A stretch of DNA of 64,000 bases, taken from Lumbricus rubellus (taxonomy: Eukaryota; Annelida; Clitellata; Crassiclitellata; Lumbricidae). The number at the start of each line of letters is the position of its first letter. Position 1 is the first letter of the stretch. Shown piece after piece: positions 13,501 through 23,954 of this stretch. The notes beneath the pieces are model-generated. The model ran no database searches. It was not told the DNA's origin and was given only the letters and a program-made list of their open reading frames with translations. Made by a program: the position numbers and the translations under genes. The stretch spans positions 18,810,911-18,874,910 of the forward strand of contig OX243814.1 of assembly GCA_945859605.1 (NCBI GenBank), written 5' to 3'.

Positions 13501-13724
13501 TTTCACGCTATTTTCCCCATCTTCTTTTCTAGCCTAATCATCTTTTATAATTAGACCACCCATGCAAGTTTGGTCTTTTAAACATCTCTGAAGCGCGCTA
13601 TGTTTGTTTAGCGAAATAAAAACGGCCTTTGCAGATTGTACAGAAATTTCAATTAGTTTTGAATTTTTTGCAGGAACCGGAAGAGACTGCGACCACCGAG
13701 GAGACCGGAAGTGGCCAACAATAA
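391..13724 (+). CDS. Multi-TSP1-repeat protein gene, 3' part (eight exons, 5' end outside window)
   Basis: Seen: exons 391-534, 1676-1849, 6942-7115, 7872-8060, 11837-11950, 12517-12582, 13330-13415 and 13674-13724 (stop TAA), each bounded by AG and GT. All junctions are phase 1 until the last, which is phase 0, and the reading frame stays open across all joins. The first four exons each encode one whole thrombospondin type-1 repeat (WSDW / CSxTCG type spacing of Trp and six Cys); a fifth repeat is split over 11837-11950 and 12517-12582. The tail is short, acidic and Ser/Thr/Glu-rich, with no transmembrane segment visible in this part. Known: TSP1 repeats are secreted or cell-surface modules that bind matrix and glycosaminoglycans, and symmetrical phase-1 exons allow repeat gain by exon duplication. 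Inferred: an extracellular adhesion-type protein; the signal peptide and further repeats should lie upstream. The fourth repeat is unusual, with extra residues and a CSAKPCSG start. Exact orthology is not recognisable. Confidence 0.85.
900..1256. repeat. (TGG)n microsatellite
   Basis: Impure TGG/TGA repeats from about 900 become an essentially pure (TGG)n run from about 1112 to 1256, in the intron between TSP1 exons 1 and 2. Long low-complexity poly-His, poly-Val or poly-Trp reading frames over it are artefacts. Confidence 0.95.
1428..1575. repeat. (GACA)n microsatellite
   Basis: Tetranucleotide GACA repeats, pure for about 70 bases and then mixed with GAGA, end roughly 100 bases before the splice acceptor of the second TSP1 exon. 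Confidence 0.95.
2272..2626. mobile_element. Old hAT-type MITE, degenerate copy
   Basis: Starts near TAGTGGCTCCCAACC and contains the same succession of phrases (gggccacttttt, cctgtctaaattgtcaa, ttggccc, ggccacggg) as the well-bounded MITE at 26674-27042. Ends are eroded and no target duplication is readable. Located in the long second intron of the TSP1 gene. Confidence 0.7.
2627..6291. other. TSP1 gene intron, no exon recognised; dispersed repeats
   Basis: No TSP1-like exon or other coding exon is visible. Phrases around 3540-3600, 4400-4620, 5060-5330 (inverted) and 5340-5720 (inverted) resemble one another (cgatattctgctgg, gctgaccatcaagcccttcg, tgtattacatcac), so this is a cluster of degraded copies of an unnamed dispersed repeat in both orientations. 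A short (TA)n lies at about 4711-4728. Confidence 0.5.
6302..6390 (-). mobile_element. 5'-truncated RTE-like LINE tail
   Basis: The 89 bases match the 3' end of the RTE-like element at 16544-19568 (tcttcttct, ggttctctgcc, caggttc, tgtcc) in the same orientation. They are flanked by a 10-bp direct repeat, ACCTCTTAAT, at 6292-6301 and 6391-6400. This is a very short retrotransposition product in the intron before the third TSP1 exon. Confidence 0.8.
6391..6941. other. Intron sequence before third TSP1 exon
   Basis: Holds a short palindromic stretch around 6538-6630 with paired AGGGAATT-type phrases, probably a small DNA-transposon remnant, and scattered ATC-rich sequence. No coding exon is visible until 6942. 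Confidence 0.4.
8935..9095. repeat. About 45-bp tandem repeat (agtattatcaaggattttcg), left part
   Basis: Three to four units with the core tattatcaa...gattttcgggtgt are followed directly by the LINE tail; the same unit resumes at about 10036. The LINE therefore appears to have been inserted into this array. Confidence 0.8.
9106..10030 (-). pseudogene. CR1/L2-type LINE 3' end, truncated and internally duplicated
   Basis: The minus strand encodes the region downstream of the palm domain of a reverse transcriptase of the CR1/L2 group: ...[13 protein letters not shown]..., [33 protein letters not shown] and a final KRLKIILF. The reading frame is broken by a 257-bp duplication. The 3' end (low coordinates) has the untranslated phrase ggcgctatataaatg and an (ATTACA)n-type tail at 9106-9125. 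There is no endonuclease or catalytic RT segment, so this is a 5'-truncated dead copy. Confidence 0.85.
9445..9958. repeat. Exact 257-bp tandem duplication
   Basis: Two consecutive copies (about 9445-9701 and 9702-9958) from atagatagttccataag to gtgcaaaaaaa look identical base for base. The duplicated block is part of the LINE reading frame (LHWLPMQ and upstream), so it arose after insertion. Identity suggests a very recent event or an assembly artefact. Confidence 0.85.
10036..10260. repeat. About 45-bp tandem repeat, right part
   Basis: About five units (tttcagtattatcaaggattttcgggtgt) continue the array interrupted by the LINE fragment and run into the shorter-period minisatellite. Confidence 0.8.
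10261..11095. repeat. Minisatellite, about 33-bp unit, roughly 25 copies
   Basis: Imperfect units with the core GGTGTCTTCAGAAATTTTG followed by (A/C)-rich acgactaaaaa are repeated about 25 times. They are followed by ctctgccgaataacctcc and tggctacggccttgg, which also follow the related array at 15190-15545. It is an internal satellite of a transposon rather than a free satellite. It is not a CRISPR array: there are no unique spacers and the host is a eukaryote. Confidence 0.9.
11990..12300. repeat. (ATAC)n microsatellite
   Basis: Interrupted ATAC/ACAT repeats in the intron that splits the fifth TSP1 repeat. Tyr-Ile-His-Thr-rich reading frames over it are meaningless. Confidence 0.95.
12966..13028. 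repeat. (GGGA)n microsatellite
   Basis: Fifteen or so GGGA units, G-rich on the plus strand, in a TSP1-gene intron; potentially G-quadruplex forming. Confidence 0.95.
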
Positions 13725-13871
13725 GACCGCAGAAGCAGAAATAGAGATAGAGAGACGCGCTGTAAATAGAAGCAACGTGACCGCCGCCATCTTTATTAAT
13801 GTCGTCTCTCACGACCGCGTGGAGTTAACGGCTAATTTTAGGGTCTGCTGGATATCTTTATTCGCAGAAGT

Positions 13872-13877
13872 AATAAA
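13872..13877 (+). terminator. Poly(A) signal AATAAA of the TSP1 gene
   Basis: A canonical AATAAA lies 148 bases after the TAA stop of the TSP1-repeat gene, a normal 3'-UTR distance. No other coding sequence intervenes. Confidence 0.5.
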
Positions 13878-14956
13878 AAGTAAATCATTTATTGCTAACA
13901 CAAATGTGGCGTTGCAGTTTTAATGTTGTCTGGCTAGCAGTAATCAGTGTCTTTTCGGCAATTGTGAACTGTTTACTATTATGTCTTTTGATGCGGTAGC
14001 TGGCATGTAGCCTATCAGCGGTTCCAGTTGCGTTTTTCTTCAATTCTCTAGAGTTACACAAGCTTAAATATGTGTACAGTAATTGTTGTTTCCTTCTCAT
14101 GAGATGATGAGAACACCTGATTTTAAGTGACAAACATTACTTCTTACTATACTGTTGTAATAGGGTGTAAATTTGAACTCAACATTATTATTATTATCAT
14201 TTATGCGTGGTCCATTGGCCTACATGGACGTATAGGGCAAGGATGTGAATCTGGCCGGCGCTAACCAATTAGGCCTAATTAACGTAGTTAGCCAAGATAT
14301 CAAACTTTTGGCAATTTCATCTAATTTCTTCTTCGAAATCTGCCTATATTCAAATGAGGTTACTTGAAATGGTAGCCATAGGCGCAACCACCCTATGGGA
14401 CCCACGGGACGCGTCCCCTCCAACTTTTGAGAGGTTTGGGACCATTAATGGGATGGTCCCCCCCAACTTTCGACAAGGCTTGGGATGTCCTTTCCAACTT
14501 TTGCCAGTGACTGCTGCTAATAGCCGTTTGAATACAGATTGGCATATTTACAACATAGTTTCTCAGCTCATTAAGGCTGAGTCAAGAACGTTTTTATCAG
14601 TCATCTTACCCCGACAGTGTTGGCGTCCCACAGATTGCATGTGAGTGTGTTGCTAAAATTGTGTGAATCACGGATACTGAATTTGGTTATATTAAGTGAC
14701 TCTTCAGTCTTGACTTTCTTTCTCAAGGCCTTTTTCGTGTCTGGTTTGAATGTTTTTGTCTTTTCAAATGCAAAATACCAGGTCTTTTGCAGTCCAATGT
14801 GCCAGAAATTATCATAATATTTTTTATATGCACGTAGGATTAATTTAGTCAGGTCTCTCAATTACCCTTTTTATTCTTACAGTCTTGCTTCTGTGGTAAT
14901 GTATGTCTACACCGTGGGCGTAGACACACAGGAACATTGGGGACGGTCCCCTCCAA

Positions 14957-15603
14957 CAAGGGCGTAGTTAGGGGGTGTTTTGGGTGTTTTAACACACCCC
15001 CCCCCAATGGAAAATGTAAAAAATAATATAATGCATTTACTAGCACATGATGTAAAAACCATGAAATAAAACCATGAAAACACCATCCGAAAAGGAAAAT
15101 GTAAAAATTAATAGAATATTATTCACTAGCACATAATGAAAATCATGAAATTAAGCGAAGGATACTAAGAAAGCAGTTTGCGATGGTCTTCTGAAGTTTT
15201 GACGATTAAAAAGGTGTCTTCAGAAATTTTGACTACTAAAAAAGGTGTCTTCAGAAATTTTGCCAACTGAAAAAAGATGTCTTCAGAAATTTTGACAACT
15301 AAAAAAGGTGTCTTCAGAAATTTTGGCAACTAAAACGATGTCTTCAGAAATTTTGACAACTAAAAAAAGGGTCTTTAGAAATTTTGACAACTAAAAAAGG
15401 GTGTCTTTAGAATGTTTTACACCTGAAAAAGGTGTCTTCAAAAAATGTGACAACTAAAATAAAGTGTCTTCAGAAATTTTGATGACTAAACAAAGGTGTC
15501 CTCAGACATTTTGACGACTAAAAAAGGTGTTTTCAGAAATAAAGTCGTCAGAAATTCTCCGCCGAAGAAACACCCTCGAAATCAAATCCTGACTACGGTC
15601 TTG
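14957..15603. mobile_element. MITE carrying the 33-bp minisatellite
   Basis: Imperfect inverted ends CAAGGGCGTAGTTAGG at 14957 and complement CCTGACTACGGTCTTG ending at 15603. The flanking 8-mers CCCTCCAA and CTCTCCAA differ by one base, an old target duplication. The centre, about 15190-15545, is about eleven units of the same ggtgtcttcagaaattttg array seen at 10261-11095. Confidence 0.75.
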
Positions 15604-15959
15604 CTCTCCAACATTTCTGACGAGGGAAGGAGGTGCTTAAATCCATCTCCAATATTTCAGAAATATTTATTAAATATCATCGTAAGCTTCTGCAGTGTTG
15701 TCCATTGTTTCTACGTAATGATCAATTTAGTTAAGATGGCAGCTAAGAATGCTACCAAAGCAGTATAAAAATTAAAAAATTAAACAAAGGGAGGAGACAT
15801 TTATTGAAGTCTTAAATCATGCAATACTTTCAATTAAATTATGAGAAATTAGTTTGAGATGATGAATTGAGAAATCTGAAAATATTTAAACAATGTGGGA
15901 GACGCTTCTGAAGTCACAGAATCACAATCATCAACACTGAATTGATTGAGTAAAAGACA

Positions 15960-16041
15960 GCCTAAAATGCTATATCATTAATTTTTCATTATAGTTTTAG
16001 CCTAAAATGCTATATCATTAATTTTTCATTAAAGTTTTAGA
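15960..16041. repeat. 41-bp tandem duplication
   Basis: The phrase from cctaaaatgctatatc to agttttag occurs twice in a row, differing by one base. It lies inside the 14377-20212 element. Confidence 0.9.
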
Positions 16042-16543
16042 ATATACAAAATGAAGCAATGAGTAGGGCAAGTCTTAAAGCATAAAGCATGTCTTCAAGC
16101 AATGAATTATGAGAAAAAATTTCAGATGACAGCTTAGAAAGGTCACCAAATTTGACATCATGGAAATTTGGAGAAAAAAATGACAATTTGAGGAGACGCT
16201 TTTAAAGTTTTCAACCACTGAAGTCATCACTGAAATGATGAGCAATTTCGTAAAATGACAGCCTAAAATGCTACCATTGCAGTGTGGAAATTCTAAAATT
16301 TCCCTGCTCGGCGCTTCGCGCCTCGCCGATCGTCCTTCGGCCGCTTGTTCACCCCCAAGTCAACACAAAGCAGTCGCTTATGATATATACAGTCAAAACA
16401 TAGAAATGGACACATAATAATGTTTCTAACTCTTTAGTTCCACTCTATGCTGATTTATATGGGCATTGTGCAATTGAATAAATGAATATTAGGGATATTT
16501 GTTGTAAGACAATAAAAAATTACCATTTTACCGTTTTATAGAT

Positions 16544-19500
16544 TCTTCTTCTTTGGTTCTCTGCCGTCAGGCAGGTTCATATGTCCAATGACGCCACGCA
16601 TATCTGTTCTGTGCATCCATCTTTAGCCCTCTGTAACCGTCCTTTGTCATCATCCAGTCCAGTAGCATTGTTCTTGGTCTTCCTCTTGTCTTTTTCCCCT
16701 CCATTCTTCCTTCGATGATATCCCGTACTATGGTGTCACTCCTCATGATGTGTCCAATCCAGTTTCTCTGTCGCCTCCGTATTGTCTCCATCATTGATCG
16801 TTCCTCTCCCACCATCTGCAGTATTTCTTCGTTTGTCTTGTGTTCCATCCAGCTGACACGCTTCATTCTTCGCCAAATCCACATTTCGAAAGCCTCCAAT
16901 CTTCTTATGTCATCCTTTCTCATTGTCCATGTTTCTGACCCATACAGGACCACACTCCACACCAGCGTCTTGACCATCCTCTTTTTAAGGCTCATATTTA
17001 GTTTTCCTCTGAGGAGTTCCCCTCTGTTGTTGAATGCGTCTTTTCCCATGGCTATTCTTCTTTTTATTTCTATATGGCATCTTGCATCATCTGTGACCAT
17101 ACTTCCTAGGTAGCAGAATTTCTCTACCTGTTCTATTTCCTCTCCGTTTACTGTGATCTTAAGAATTGCTTCCTTTCCTCCTTTGCTTATCCTCATAGTC
17201 TTTGTCTTTTTGATGTTTATTTTCATGTCGTATTCTGTCGATATCATGTTCAGTCGATCCATCATTCTTTGTAATCCTTCTTGAGTGCCTGCCAACATTG
17301 CCTGATCGTCCGCAAACCTCAGAGCTTTTATCAGTCTTCCTCCTACCTTTATCCCCTCATTCACTTCTTCCAGTGTTTCTCTTACAATTTCTTCTATATA
17401 GATATTAAACAATATTGGGGATAGTGGGCATCCTTGCCTCACACCTCTTCCTATCTTTCCTGGTTCCGAGTATTCACCATCAATTCTTATTTTCACCTTC
17501 TGTCCCATATATAGATTACCTATCAATCTCCTTTCCTGCCATTCCACTCCTATTCGTCTTAACGCACTCATCAGCTTCTTCCAATCGACCCTGTCAAATG
17601 CTTTTTCATAGTCAACGTAGCATATGAATATGTCCTGTCCATGCTGGATGCTTCTTTCTGTTAGAATTCTCAGTGCTGCAATCGCGTCTCTTGTTCCTCT
17701 TCCCTTTCTGAAGCCAAATTGATCCTCTCCAATGCATTTATCATTTTCTGCTCTTGCCTGTAGTCTTTTCGTGATAACTCTTAGTAGAATCTTTGATGCA
17801 TGGGTAAGGAGACTTATAGTGCGGTGGTCCTCGCATGTTGTTGCGTTTGGCTTTTTCTTGATTGGAATCATTATTGTTTGCATGAAGTCTTCTGGCCACT
17901 CTCCAGTATTGTAGATGTCCTGGCACAGCCGCACCAGTTCTCCCATTGCCTTCTCTCCTAGGTTCCTCAGTATCTCAATGGGGATGTTATCTATTCCCTC
18001 TGCCTTGTTGTTTTTCATATCACTGATTGCAGCCATGATCTCCTCTTTGAGCACCTCCAGTCCTCTGTCATTTCCATTCTGTGCTTGTGCCTGTTCCTCC
18101 TCCTCGTTCTCCAGGCTACTGTTTCCCATGTATAACTCTTCCACGTATTCCTTCCATCGACTCCTTATCTCATCTGGGTCCTCCAGTAGCTTGCCGTCTT
18201 TGTTCTTGATTGCATTTCCTCTATCCATATTCGGCTTCTTTCCCAGTGACTTGATTCTGCTGTAAACTAGGTCGTGTCGTCCTTTTTCCTGAAGCATTTC
18301 CATCTCTTTGCATCTCTCCTCCCACCATTCCTCTTTTGCTTTATCCGTTGTTCTCCTTAATTGGTTGTTCAGTCTTTTGTACTCTTTCTTTGCTTCTTCG
18401 GTACTCTGATGCTTCCATTTTCTTCTTTCTTCCATATCCTCTAGCATCTTCGGTGTTACCCATGGCTTACGAGGTTCTGCACCCGTCTGAAATCCCACAA
18501 TCTTTGTCGTCTCACTAATCACAATCTCCTTTAGGTTCCTCCATCTAACTTCTGTTGTTACGTCCGAACTTGACTCCTCTACCCTTTCCTCTATTCTTTC
18601 TGACAGTTCGTTACTTTTCGTCTTCATATTTTCCTTATCCCACTTCCTTTTAGCTATCCTTTTCTTTTTGACAAACTTAAGTTGCAGGTTCACTGTCATG
18701 GCCACAAGATTATGGTCTGTATCCGCATCAGCTCCCGGCAGGGCTCTTGAGTTCTTTACGCTGTTTCTGTATCTTTCTCTGACCATGATGTAATCTATTT
18801 GATACCTTTTCCTATCACCTGGTGCCTTCCATGTATATCTGCGCCTTTTCTCCTGTTGGAACCATGTGTTTGTCACTACCAGTTTTTGTCCTTTGCAGAA
18901 TTCCACCAGCTTTTCTCCTCTCTCGTTTCTGCTCCCCAGTCCAAAATTTCCTACAATACCCTCCTGTTTTCCTTCTCCAACTATTGCATTCCAATCACCC
19001 ATTACAATCACGTACTCGCTGCCTTTGATATTCGCCAGGCTTTCCTCTATCACTTCATACATGTCATCCACCTCTTCATCCTCATGAGCTGTTGTTGGCA
19101 TGTATGCTTGGAATACTATTATGTCGACTGGATATGCTCGTATCGTCACTATCAGCAGCCTGTCCTCGTGTCTCTCCACTCTTAATACACTTTTGGCGAC
19201 TCTCTCCGACAGTAAGATGGCAACTCCATTCTGGCTCTTCTCTCCTCCAGCATAAATTACCTTTATACCATCACTTGTGATTTCCCCACCATCCTTCCAT
19301 CTCACCTCAGACAATCCTAGAATGTCTAAGTCTGCCCTTCTCATCTCTTTGATCACATTAGCCAATTTACCGGGTCTCCTCATTGTTCTTACATTCCAGG
19401 TCCCTATTTTTAGTTTTTCCTTTTTCTGCGTTGCGTTAGTCTGGAAGGATTTCGTTTGATGACGACCTAGGGAGCCTTGTCCCCCTCTGCCGAACGCGAC

Positions 19501-19568
19501 TCTTTCCAGTGGCTGGATTGAGTCGTTCACGTTGTTGTCTACATTCTTTATTGTCGTCATTTTACACA
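16544..19568 (-). mobile_element. RTE-like non-LTR retrotransposon, near full length
   Basis: Bounded by a 10-bp direct repeat, TTTTATAGAT, at 16534-16543 and 19569-19578. It contains one long ORF covering almost the whole 3.0 kb, with a 3' UTR of only about 23 bases (agaagaagaa) and practically no 5' UTR. The unbroken ORF and clean duplication indicate a young insertion into the surrounding DNA transposon. Confidence 0.88.
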
Positions 19569-19569
19569 T
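16567..19569 (-). CDS. Endonuclease-reverse transcriptase of RTE-like LINE
   Basis: A 1000-residue ORF without a stop. Residues about 53-270 form an apurinic/apyrimidinic-type endonuclease: GTWNVRT near 56, the catalytic Glu in LSEVRW near 88, MGDWNA near 195 and the terminal TDHNL motif. The reverse transcriptase occupies about 560-830 with [10 protein letters not shown] near 650, RQGCPLSP, and RFADDQ near 750 carrying the catalytic Asp pair. The C-terminal part has the [10 protein letters not shown] and [12 protein letters not shown] phrases usual for RTE and relatives. All catalytic residues appear present, so the protein may be functional. The first ATG uses one base of the target duplication; a second Met three codons on lies wholly inside the element. 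Its function is target-primed reverse transcription of its own RNA. There is no host gene here. Confidence 0.92.
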   Translation of the reverse strand: MCKMTTIKNVDNNVNDSIQPLERVAFGRGGQGSLGRHQTKSFQTNATQKKEKLKIGTWNVRTMRRPGKLANVIKEMRRADLDILGLSEVRWKDGGEITSDGIKVIYAGGEKSQNGVAILLSERVAKSVLRVERHEDRLLIVTIRAYPVDIIVFQAYMPTTAHEDEEVDDMYEVIEESLANIKGSEYVIVMGDWNAIVGEGKQEGIVGNFGLGSRNERGEKLVEFCKGQKLVVTNTWFQQEKRRRYTWKAPGDRKRYQIDYIMVRERYRNSVKNSRALPGADADTDHNLVAMTVNLQLKFVKKKRIAKRKWDKENMKTKSNELSERIEERVEESSSDVTTEVRWRNLKEIVISETTKIVGFQTGAEPRKPWVTPKMLEDMEERRKWKHQSTEEAKKEYKRLNNQLRRTTDKAKEEWWEERCKEMEMLQEKGRHDLVYSRIKSLGKKPNMDRGNAIKNKDGKLLEDPDEIRSRWKEYVEELYMGNSSLENEEEEQAQAQNGNDRGLEVLKEEIMAAISDMKNNKAEGIDNIPIEILRNLGEKAMGELVRLCQDIYNTGEWPEDFMQTIMIPIKKKPNATTCEDHRTISLLTHASKILLRVITKRLQARAENDKCIGEDQFGFRKGRGTRDAIAALRILTERSIQHGQDIFICYVDYEKAFDRVDWKKLMSALRRIGVEWQERRLIGNLYMGQKVKIRIDGEYSEPGKIGRGVRQGCPLSPILFNIYIEEIVRETLEEVNEGIKVGGRLIKALRFADDQAMLAGTQEGLQRMMDRLNMISTEYDMKINIKKTKTMRISKGGKEAILKITVNGEEIEQVEKFCYLGSMVTDDARCHIEIKRRIAMGKDAFNNRGELLRGKLNMSLKKRMVKTLVWSVVLYGSETWTMRKDDIRRLEAFEMWIWRRMKRVSWMEHKTNEEILQMVGEERSMMETIRRRQRNWIGHIMRSDTIVRDIIEGRMEGKKTRGRPRTMLLDWMMTKDGYRGLKMDAQNRYAWRHWTYEPA

Positions 19570-20212
19570 TTTATAGATAGGTTTCTCTAAAAATAAGCGG
19601 GACTTCTGTCCCTTTTCCGGTTAGATGGAAATGAACACTGATGATTCTCATTCTTTGGTTTCATTGTGTCTTAATTTATGTGTACATTAAAATCAAAGAT
19701 CTTATAGTCTTTTTTTTTATTTAGACTCTCTGTTAAAATTATTGAGTAGGCCTATTTGTTGCATGACTTCTGTCCATTTAGGGTAAGCTTTGCATCCACA
19801 GAAGCTGTGAATTTTTTATTTTCAAAAGCAAAGCAATGTCAAAATTAATGTCAATTTTTATGGCTCATTAAGTGATTGATTTTAACTGATTTAGATTTAG
19901 ACTTTCACAGATTGATGTGGTTTAGGCACTTCTATTTCGATATCGTCGTTGCAAAATTTCAGATAAACTAGAACCCAAAATGCACTCGATTTGGCATAAA
20001 ATGCTAAAAATTGCGTCAGTTGCTGGGGCTCCGCCCCAGACCCCGATGGGGAGCTTACGACACTCCCCATACCCCCTATAGTCGTTAGGGCTTCTTTTCT
20101 TCGGCAATCGCGGCTCCACGCGTTTCGCGCTCGCTATTATTAGGCCTACTCCTACTAAGAATTTCCATTGGTCCCGGTTCCCCCCAACTTTTAGGACGTG
20201 GTTGCGCCTATG

Positions 20213-22502
20213 ATGGTAGCTGACAACTTGTTTCTGGGATTACGTGAAGGAAATTTGCGTCTAAAAATACTTGGATATCAACGAAGCGTGCATTGGTCGG
20301 CCTACGTTATAGGTATGTCTAGGCCTATGTGATATTTCACAGAGATAAAAGTGTATGTAGGCTAATAGATACTAGACATATAGGCTATATTTATATGTGA
20401 ATGAAAATACTCAGTTCTTACCGTAAAGTTGAGTGAAACTTTGTGTTGAAGTTGCTTTCTTTCACTTCTTGTTGCTTTATTAAAATTATTGCATCGTTTA
20501 TTCACTTTATTGTCATTGCTAATTATGTTGTTATTGTTATATTCATGTAATATATTCTGCATGCGTCTGAGATTTTTTACAATTGACATTCCTTTACAAT
20601 TAACATTCCTACATTGGTAGCCTACTAATGGTTTCCTGGACCTACGTAGGCTACGTTAGTTGACTGTCAATATAATAGCGTAGCTTTGTGCAATCAATGA
20701 ATTCATACAGCTTCTCGTGGATTGAAACACATTTACAGAAATTTAGGCTGCATTTGACTTTACTTAAAAATTATGGAAGTATTATACTACTTTCACAGAT
20801 TCGCAGTAGATCTTAATAATTATGTAGCCTATCTATTGTAGTCTTTGTATCCATTTGTATATGTAAACAATATATTATGTGTATTTGGGATTTTATACAG
20901 TACATATAATAATAAAAAAACTTTCAAAAGTTATGTATGCGTATATAATTTATATTATTAATAGGCCTAAAGCCTATGATTCAGGTCAAAATCAGAAATT
21001 TCGTGAACATAGTAAGCATATGTAGGCCTATTGTTATTTTAATGTGCTTTGCGTGTATAAGAATTTTCTGGATTTCACCTCTATTCGATTGTCTTTTTTT
21101 ACATCGAGAGAATCAATCTTCAAATGTTGATTCATTGAAATCATCCTCAGGGTTACACGCATGTGAAATGCATTGGCGTAACTTAACATGTCAGGACCTT
21201 AAAGAATTACTAACTTAAGGTTTCTCATTAAATTGCTAAGGTCGCTTTGAGCGTCTCCACTTACAATGCATGAAGCTCGAGTGAATTCCTCGTGAAGACA
21301 TGAAGTCCCTGGCAGTGGCATGCCACGCGGTTGCCACTCTGAATAATTATTGAATTGCAAGCTCTTGCTCAACTCGCTAAATGATAATCCTTGAATTACC
21401 GTTCTGTTTTTGTTTCTTTTGTCCGGAAATAATTATTGGCTATATTCTTAATTCTATAAGCAGCTATAGCCTAGGTACTTAATTACTTTAAATATTTAAA
21501 TGTCTCAATTGTTGTAGGGAAGCTCGCCGATATTAAACATTCCGTTTTTCTGTTGATATATCTTGTACAACAACCCGGAGTAACTGAATCCTTTGTGATG
21601 CGATATATCTTGTACAACAACCCGGAGTAACTGAATCCTTTGTGATGCAATACAATTTTATGTTATGACGTCAACGAATTAGAAAGATCGCAATAATGTG
21701 CGTTGAAACTAAAGCTGCAGCATGGAATTATGGAAGATGATGTAACAATGATGTATGTTTTAGTCTACGAGTTGTTCCGTTTACAATAGGCCTACATCAT
21801 TGAAATGTTTAATACAAAACTCATATAAATATCTAAATGGCGTAAACGGATCAATTCGCACTCTAATATAGCCTATCTATGATTATTATATCTATGATAA
21901 AAAATACGACTTGAATTTTTTTATAAATACATCTCAATGGTTTACTAATTATTGGTCTACGTATTACTAATTGTTTCTCTTTTGTTTGGTTCACTTGATA
22001 TCGTGATAATAATACTGTAATTTGCATGTTGATGTAACTCTTTTAACCTTTGTGTGTATTAATAATAATTATACGGTGGTCAGTGTGGCTTAATAATGTG
22101 TTTATCTAGAGCCAGCCTATAATTATCATTATCCGTTTGCACGATTGTGGTCGAGTATGTTGCGGCTCATATCCGCTGGCAGCGCCTCTGATTAGTTTCT
22201 TGAAAAGACGCTATATAAATGCTCTGAATAAATGAATGAAAGGGCGGAAAAAATTTCACCTATAAACAAAACGACAGATTTAAAATTAGATGAGTTAACG
22301 ACAATAGCTTAGTAAACTGCATTCAAGGTATAATAAACGTAGGCTGTGTACACCTATAGCTATCACTGAATTAAAAGAAACACAGTCTTTAAATATTAGT
22401 CATTTAAACAAACTCAGTTACTACAATAAACCGAAATGAACAAATGGTTATTGACTTACTAAGTAAAAAGATTACAGAATCACTGAAATCATAAGCATAA
22501 AT
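20213..22502. other. Intergenic AT-rich stretch, start of duplication unit A
   Basis: No coding exon is seen. From about 20975 the sequence is homologous to that beginning at about 29845. At 22165-22235 a degraded retroelement tail (agcgcctctgatt...gacgctatataaatg) is recognisable. Confidence 0.5.
21555..21648. repeat. 47-bp exact tandem duplication
   Basis: The block gatatatcttgtacaacaac...tttgtgatgc occurs twice consecutively (21555-21601 and 21602-21648). Confidence 0.9.
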
Positions 22503-23511
22503 TTAAGCCCAGAAACGGTAAACAGAGATCTTACTCCAACCTTCGCATAAAAATAGCTGTCTACTGTAATTATCAATATACATGAAATTTGGATTTTGAA
22601 AAGGCGCAGTCGGAGTTAGACAACTCTCTAGTTCCAAATCTGAGTTCAAGACAACAATCCTGTTGTTACGACGATCCCCGACTAGAATGTTCCCAAGCTC
22701 GTCTACTGCCAAATAGACCGGTATATTCAGCACTCTTGAATTATAAACTTTTGGCACCTCTTCCACTTTAGAGGAGTGTACACCTGACAACGGCATCTCT
22801 CCAAACGACTTTATAATTTGTCCACTTTCAGACAATAAAAGCACTCTGGGCAAACGATCTTCGTCAAAACCGTGACTGGCCGCAAATTTTCCACTGGGCA
22901 GTTTTAACGCATGCCATGGGTATTTAACACCCAAACTGGATGGCAGCCTTATTTTATAGACAAGTACTCCATTTCCAGTGTACTCGATTAAAGAATTGCA
23001 ACCAGTAATTACAATAACATTGCCTTCTCCAGTAACTGACAAATTCGAAACCCGAGAAACACCATGAATTCTCCACTCCTTTGCATCTGATCCATTCACA
23101 TCTGTCCTCTGAATTATTGGTTCATATCCTACAAGACCGCGAACAGTAGAGACACATGCATACAGACACTTATGTCTGGCGCAGGAAGCCATGCAAGGGA
23201 TGCGAGCAACGTCCACATCACATTGAGATAGACGTTTAAAATTCCATCGACGTTTAAACTTTAATGTTTTAATGTCATAAACTTCTACAACAGAACGACC
23301 AAAACGGGCAGAGAAACATCCCAGGAACAGTTCGTCATCCAAGACGGTCAGGCTCGTGATGCTGCTGTGGTCACGTGATTTCTTAACACTTTGCAATGTC
23401 TTCACCAGATTTGGAGATCGTTTGCAATCGACAGAGATTCCAGGCGGAAGTACTTCTAAATAATCAAGCGGTGCACAATGCAATACAACTGAAATTTGAT
23501 ATCGCCGCAGA

Positions 23512-23694
23512 AGTGGAAAGACTGATGGTACTATATCAGCCACGCCCTTGGTCAATGGCAAATCTCCAAAAGTCAAGTGACCTGTCAATTAAGGTATGCG
23601 CAACAAATTGATTGACAGGACACTTGCCAATTTGAAGATATGCCATCAACTGGCCAGAAGGCGTGGCTGATATAGTACTATCAGTCTCCCCACT
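23512..23694. mobile_element. Palindromic-ended MITE in TRIM-like intron 2 (unit A)
   Basis: Inverted ends: agactgatggtactatatc near 23519 and its near-complement ending near 23688, with agtgg/ccact extensions. Further half-copies of the same end follow at about 23800-23830 and 23865-23910. The element starts only 24 bases upstream of the acceptor of exon 3. Confidence 0.75.
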
Positions 23695-23954
23695 ACTGTG
23701 ACATCATACGAACGAAAAGAGTGACAAATTGATTGACAGGTGGTACGCATGCCTATGCCTTGATTGACAGGCCACCCCGTGCCAATTTGGAAGATTGCCA
23801 TTGGCCAGGCTGCGTGGCCGATATAGTACAATCCGTCTATCCTTGCATAAATAACATAATTAAATAGGAGGGGCGTGGTTGATATAGTGCCATCAGTCTC
23901 CCCACTACTTCTCGCCCTTTTTACAAAGCCCACAAGTGCACGCCACGCCGCAAC

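Larger units (their letters stand above)
14377..20212. mobile_element. 5.8-kb DNA-transposon-like element with nested insertions
   Basis: Ends are CATAGGCGCAACCAC at 14377 and its complement GTGGTTGCGCCTATG ending at 20212. The flanking 8-bp direct repeat ATGGTAGC lies at 14369-14376 and 20213-20220. Both ends then show ccccaactttt/aaaagttgg phrases. Without the nested RTE-like LINE and inner MITE it would be about 2.1 kb. There is no transposase ORF. The GC-rich phrases ggcgcttcgcgcctcg (about 16310) and gggctccgccccagacccc (about 20027) belong to it. The superfamily is unclear; the 8-bp duplication suits hAT-like or related groups. Confidence 0.8.

Noticed and set aside
16715..19459. Several plus-strand frames of 60-130 residues
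   Set aside because: Shadows of the intact minus-strand RTE-like ORF; hydrophobic Ser/Leu-rich composition is the usual antisense result.
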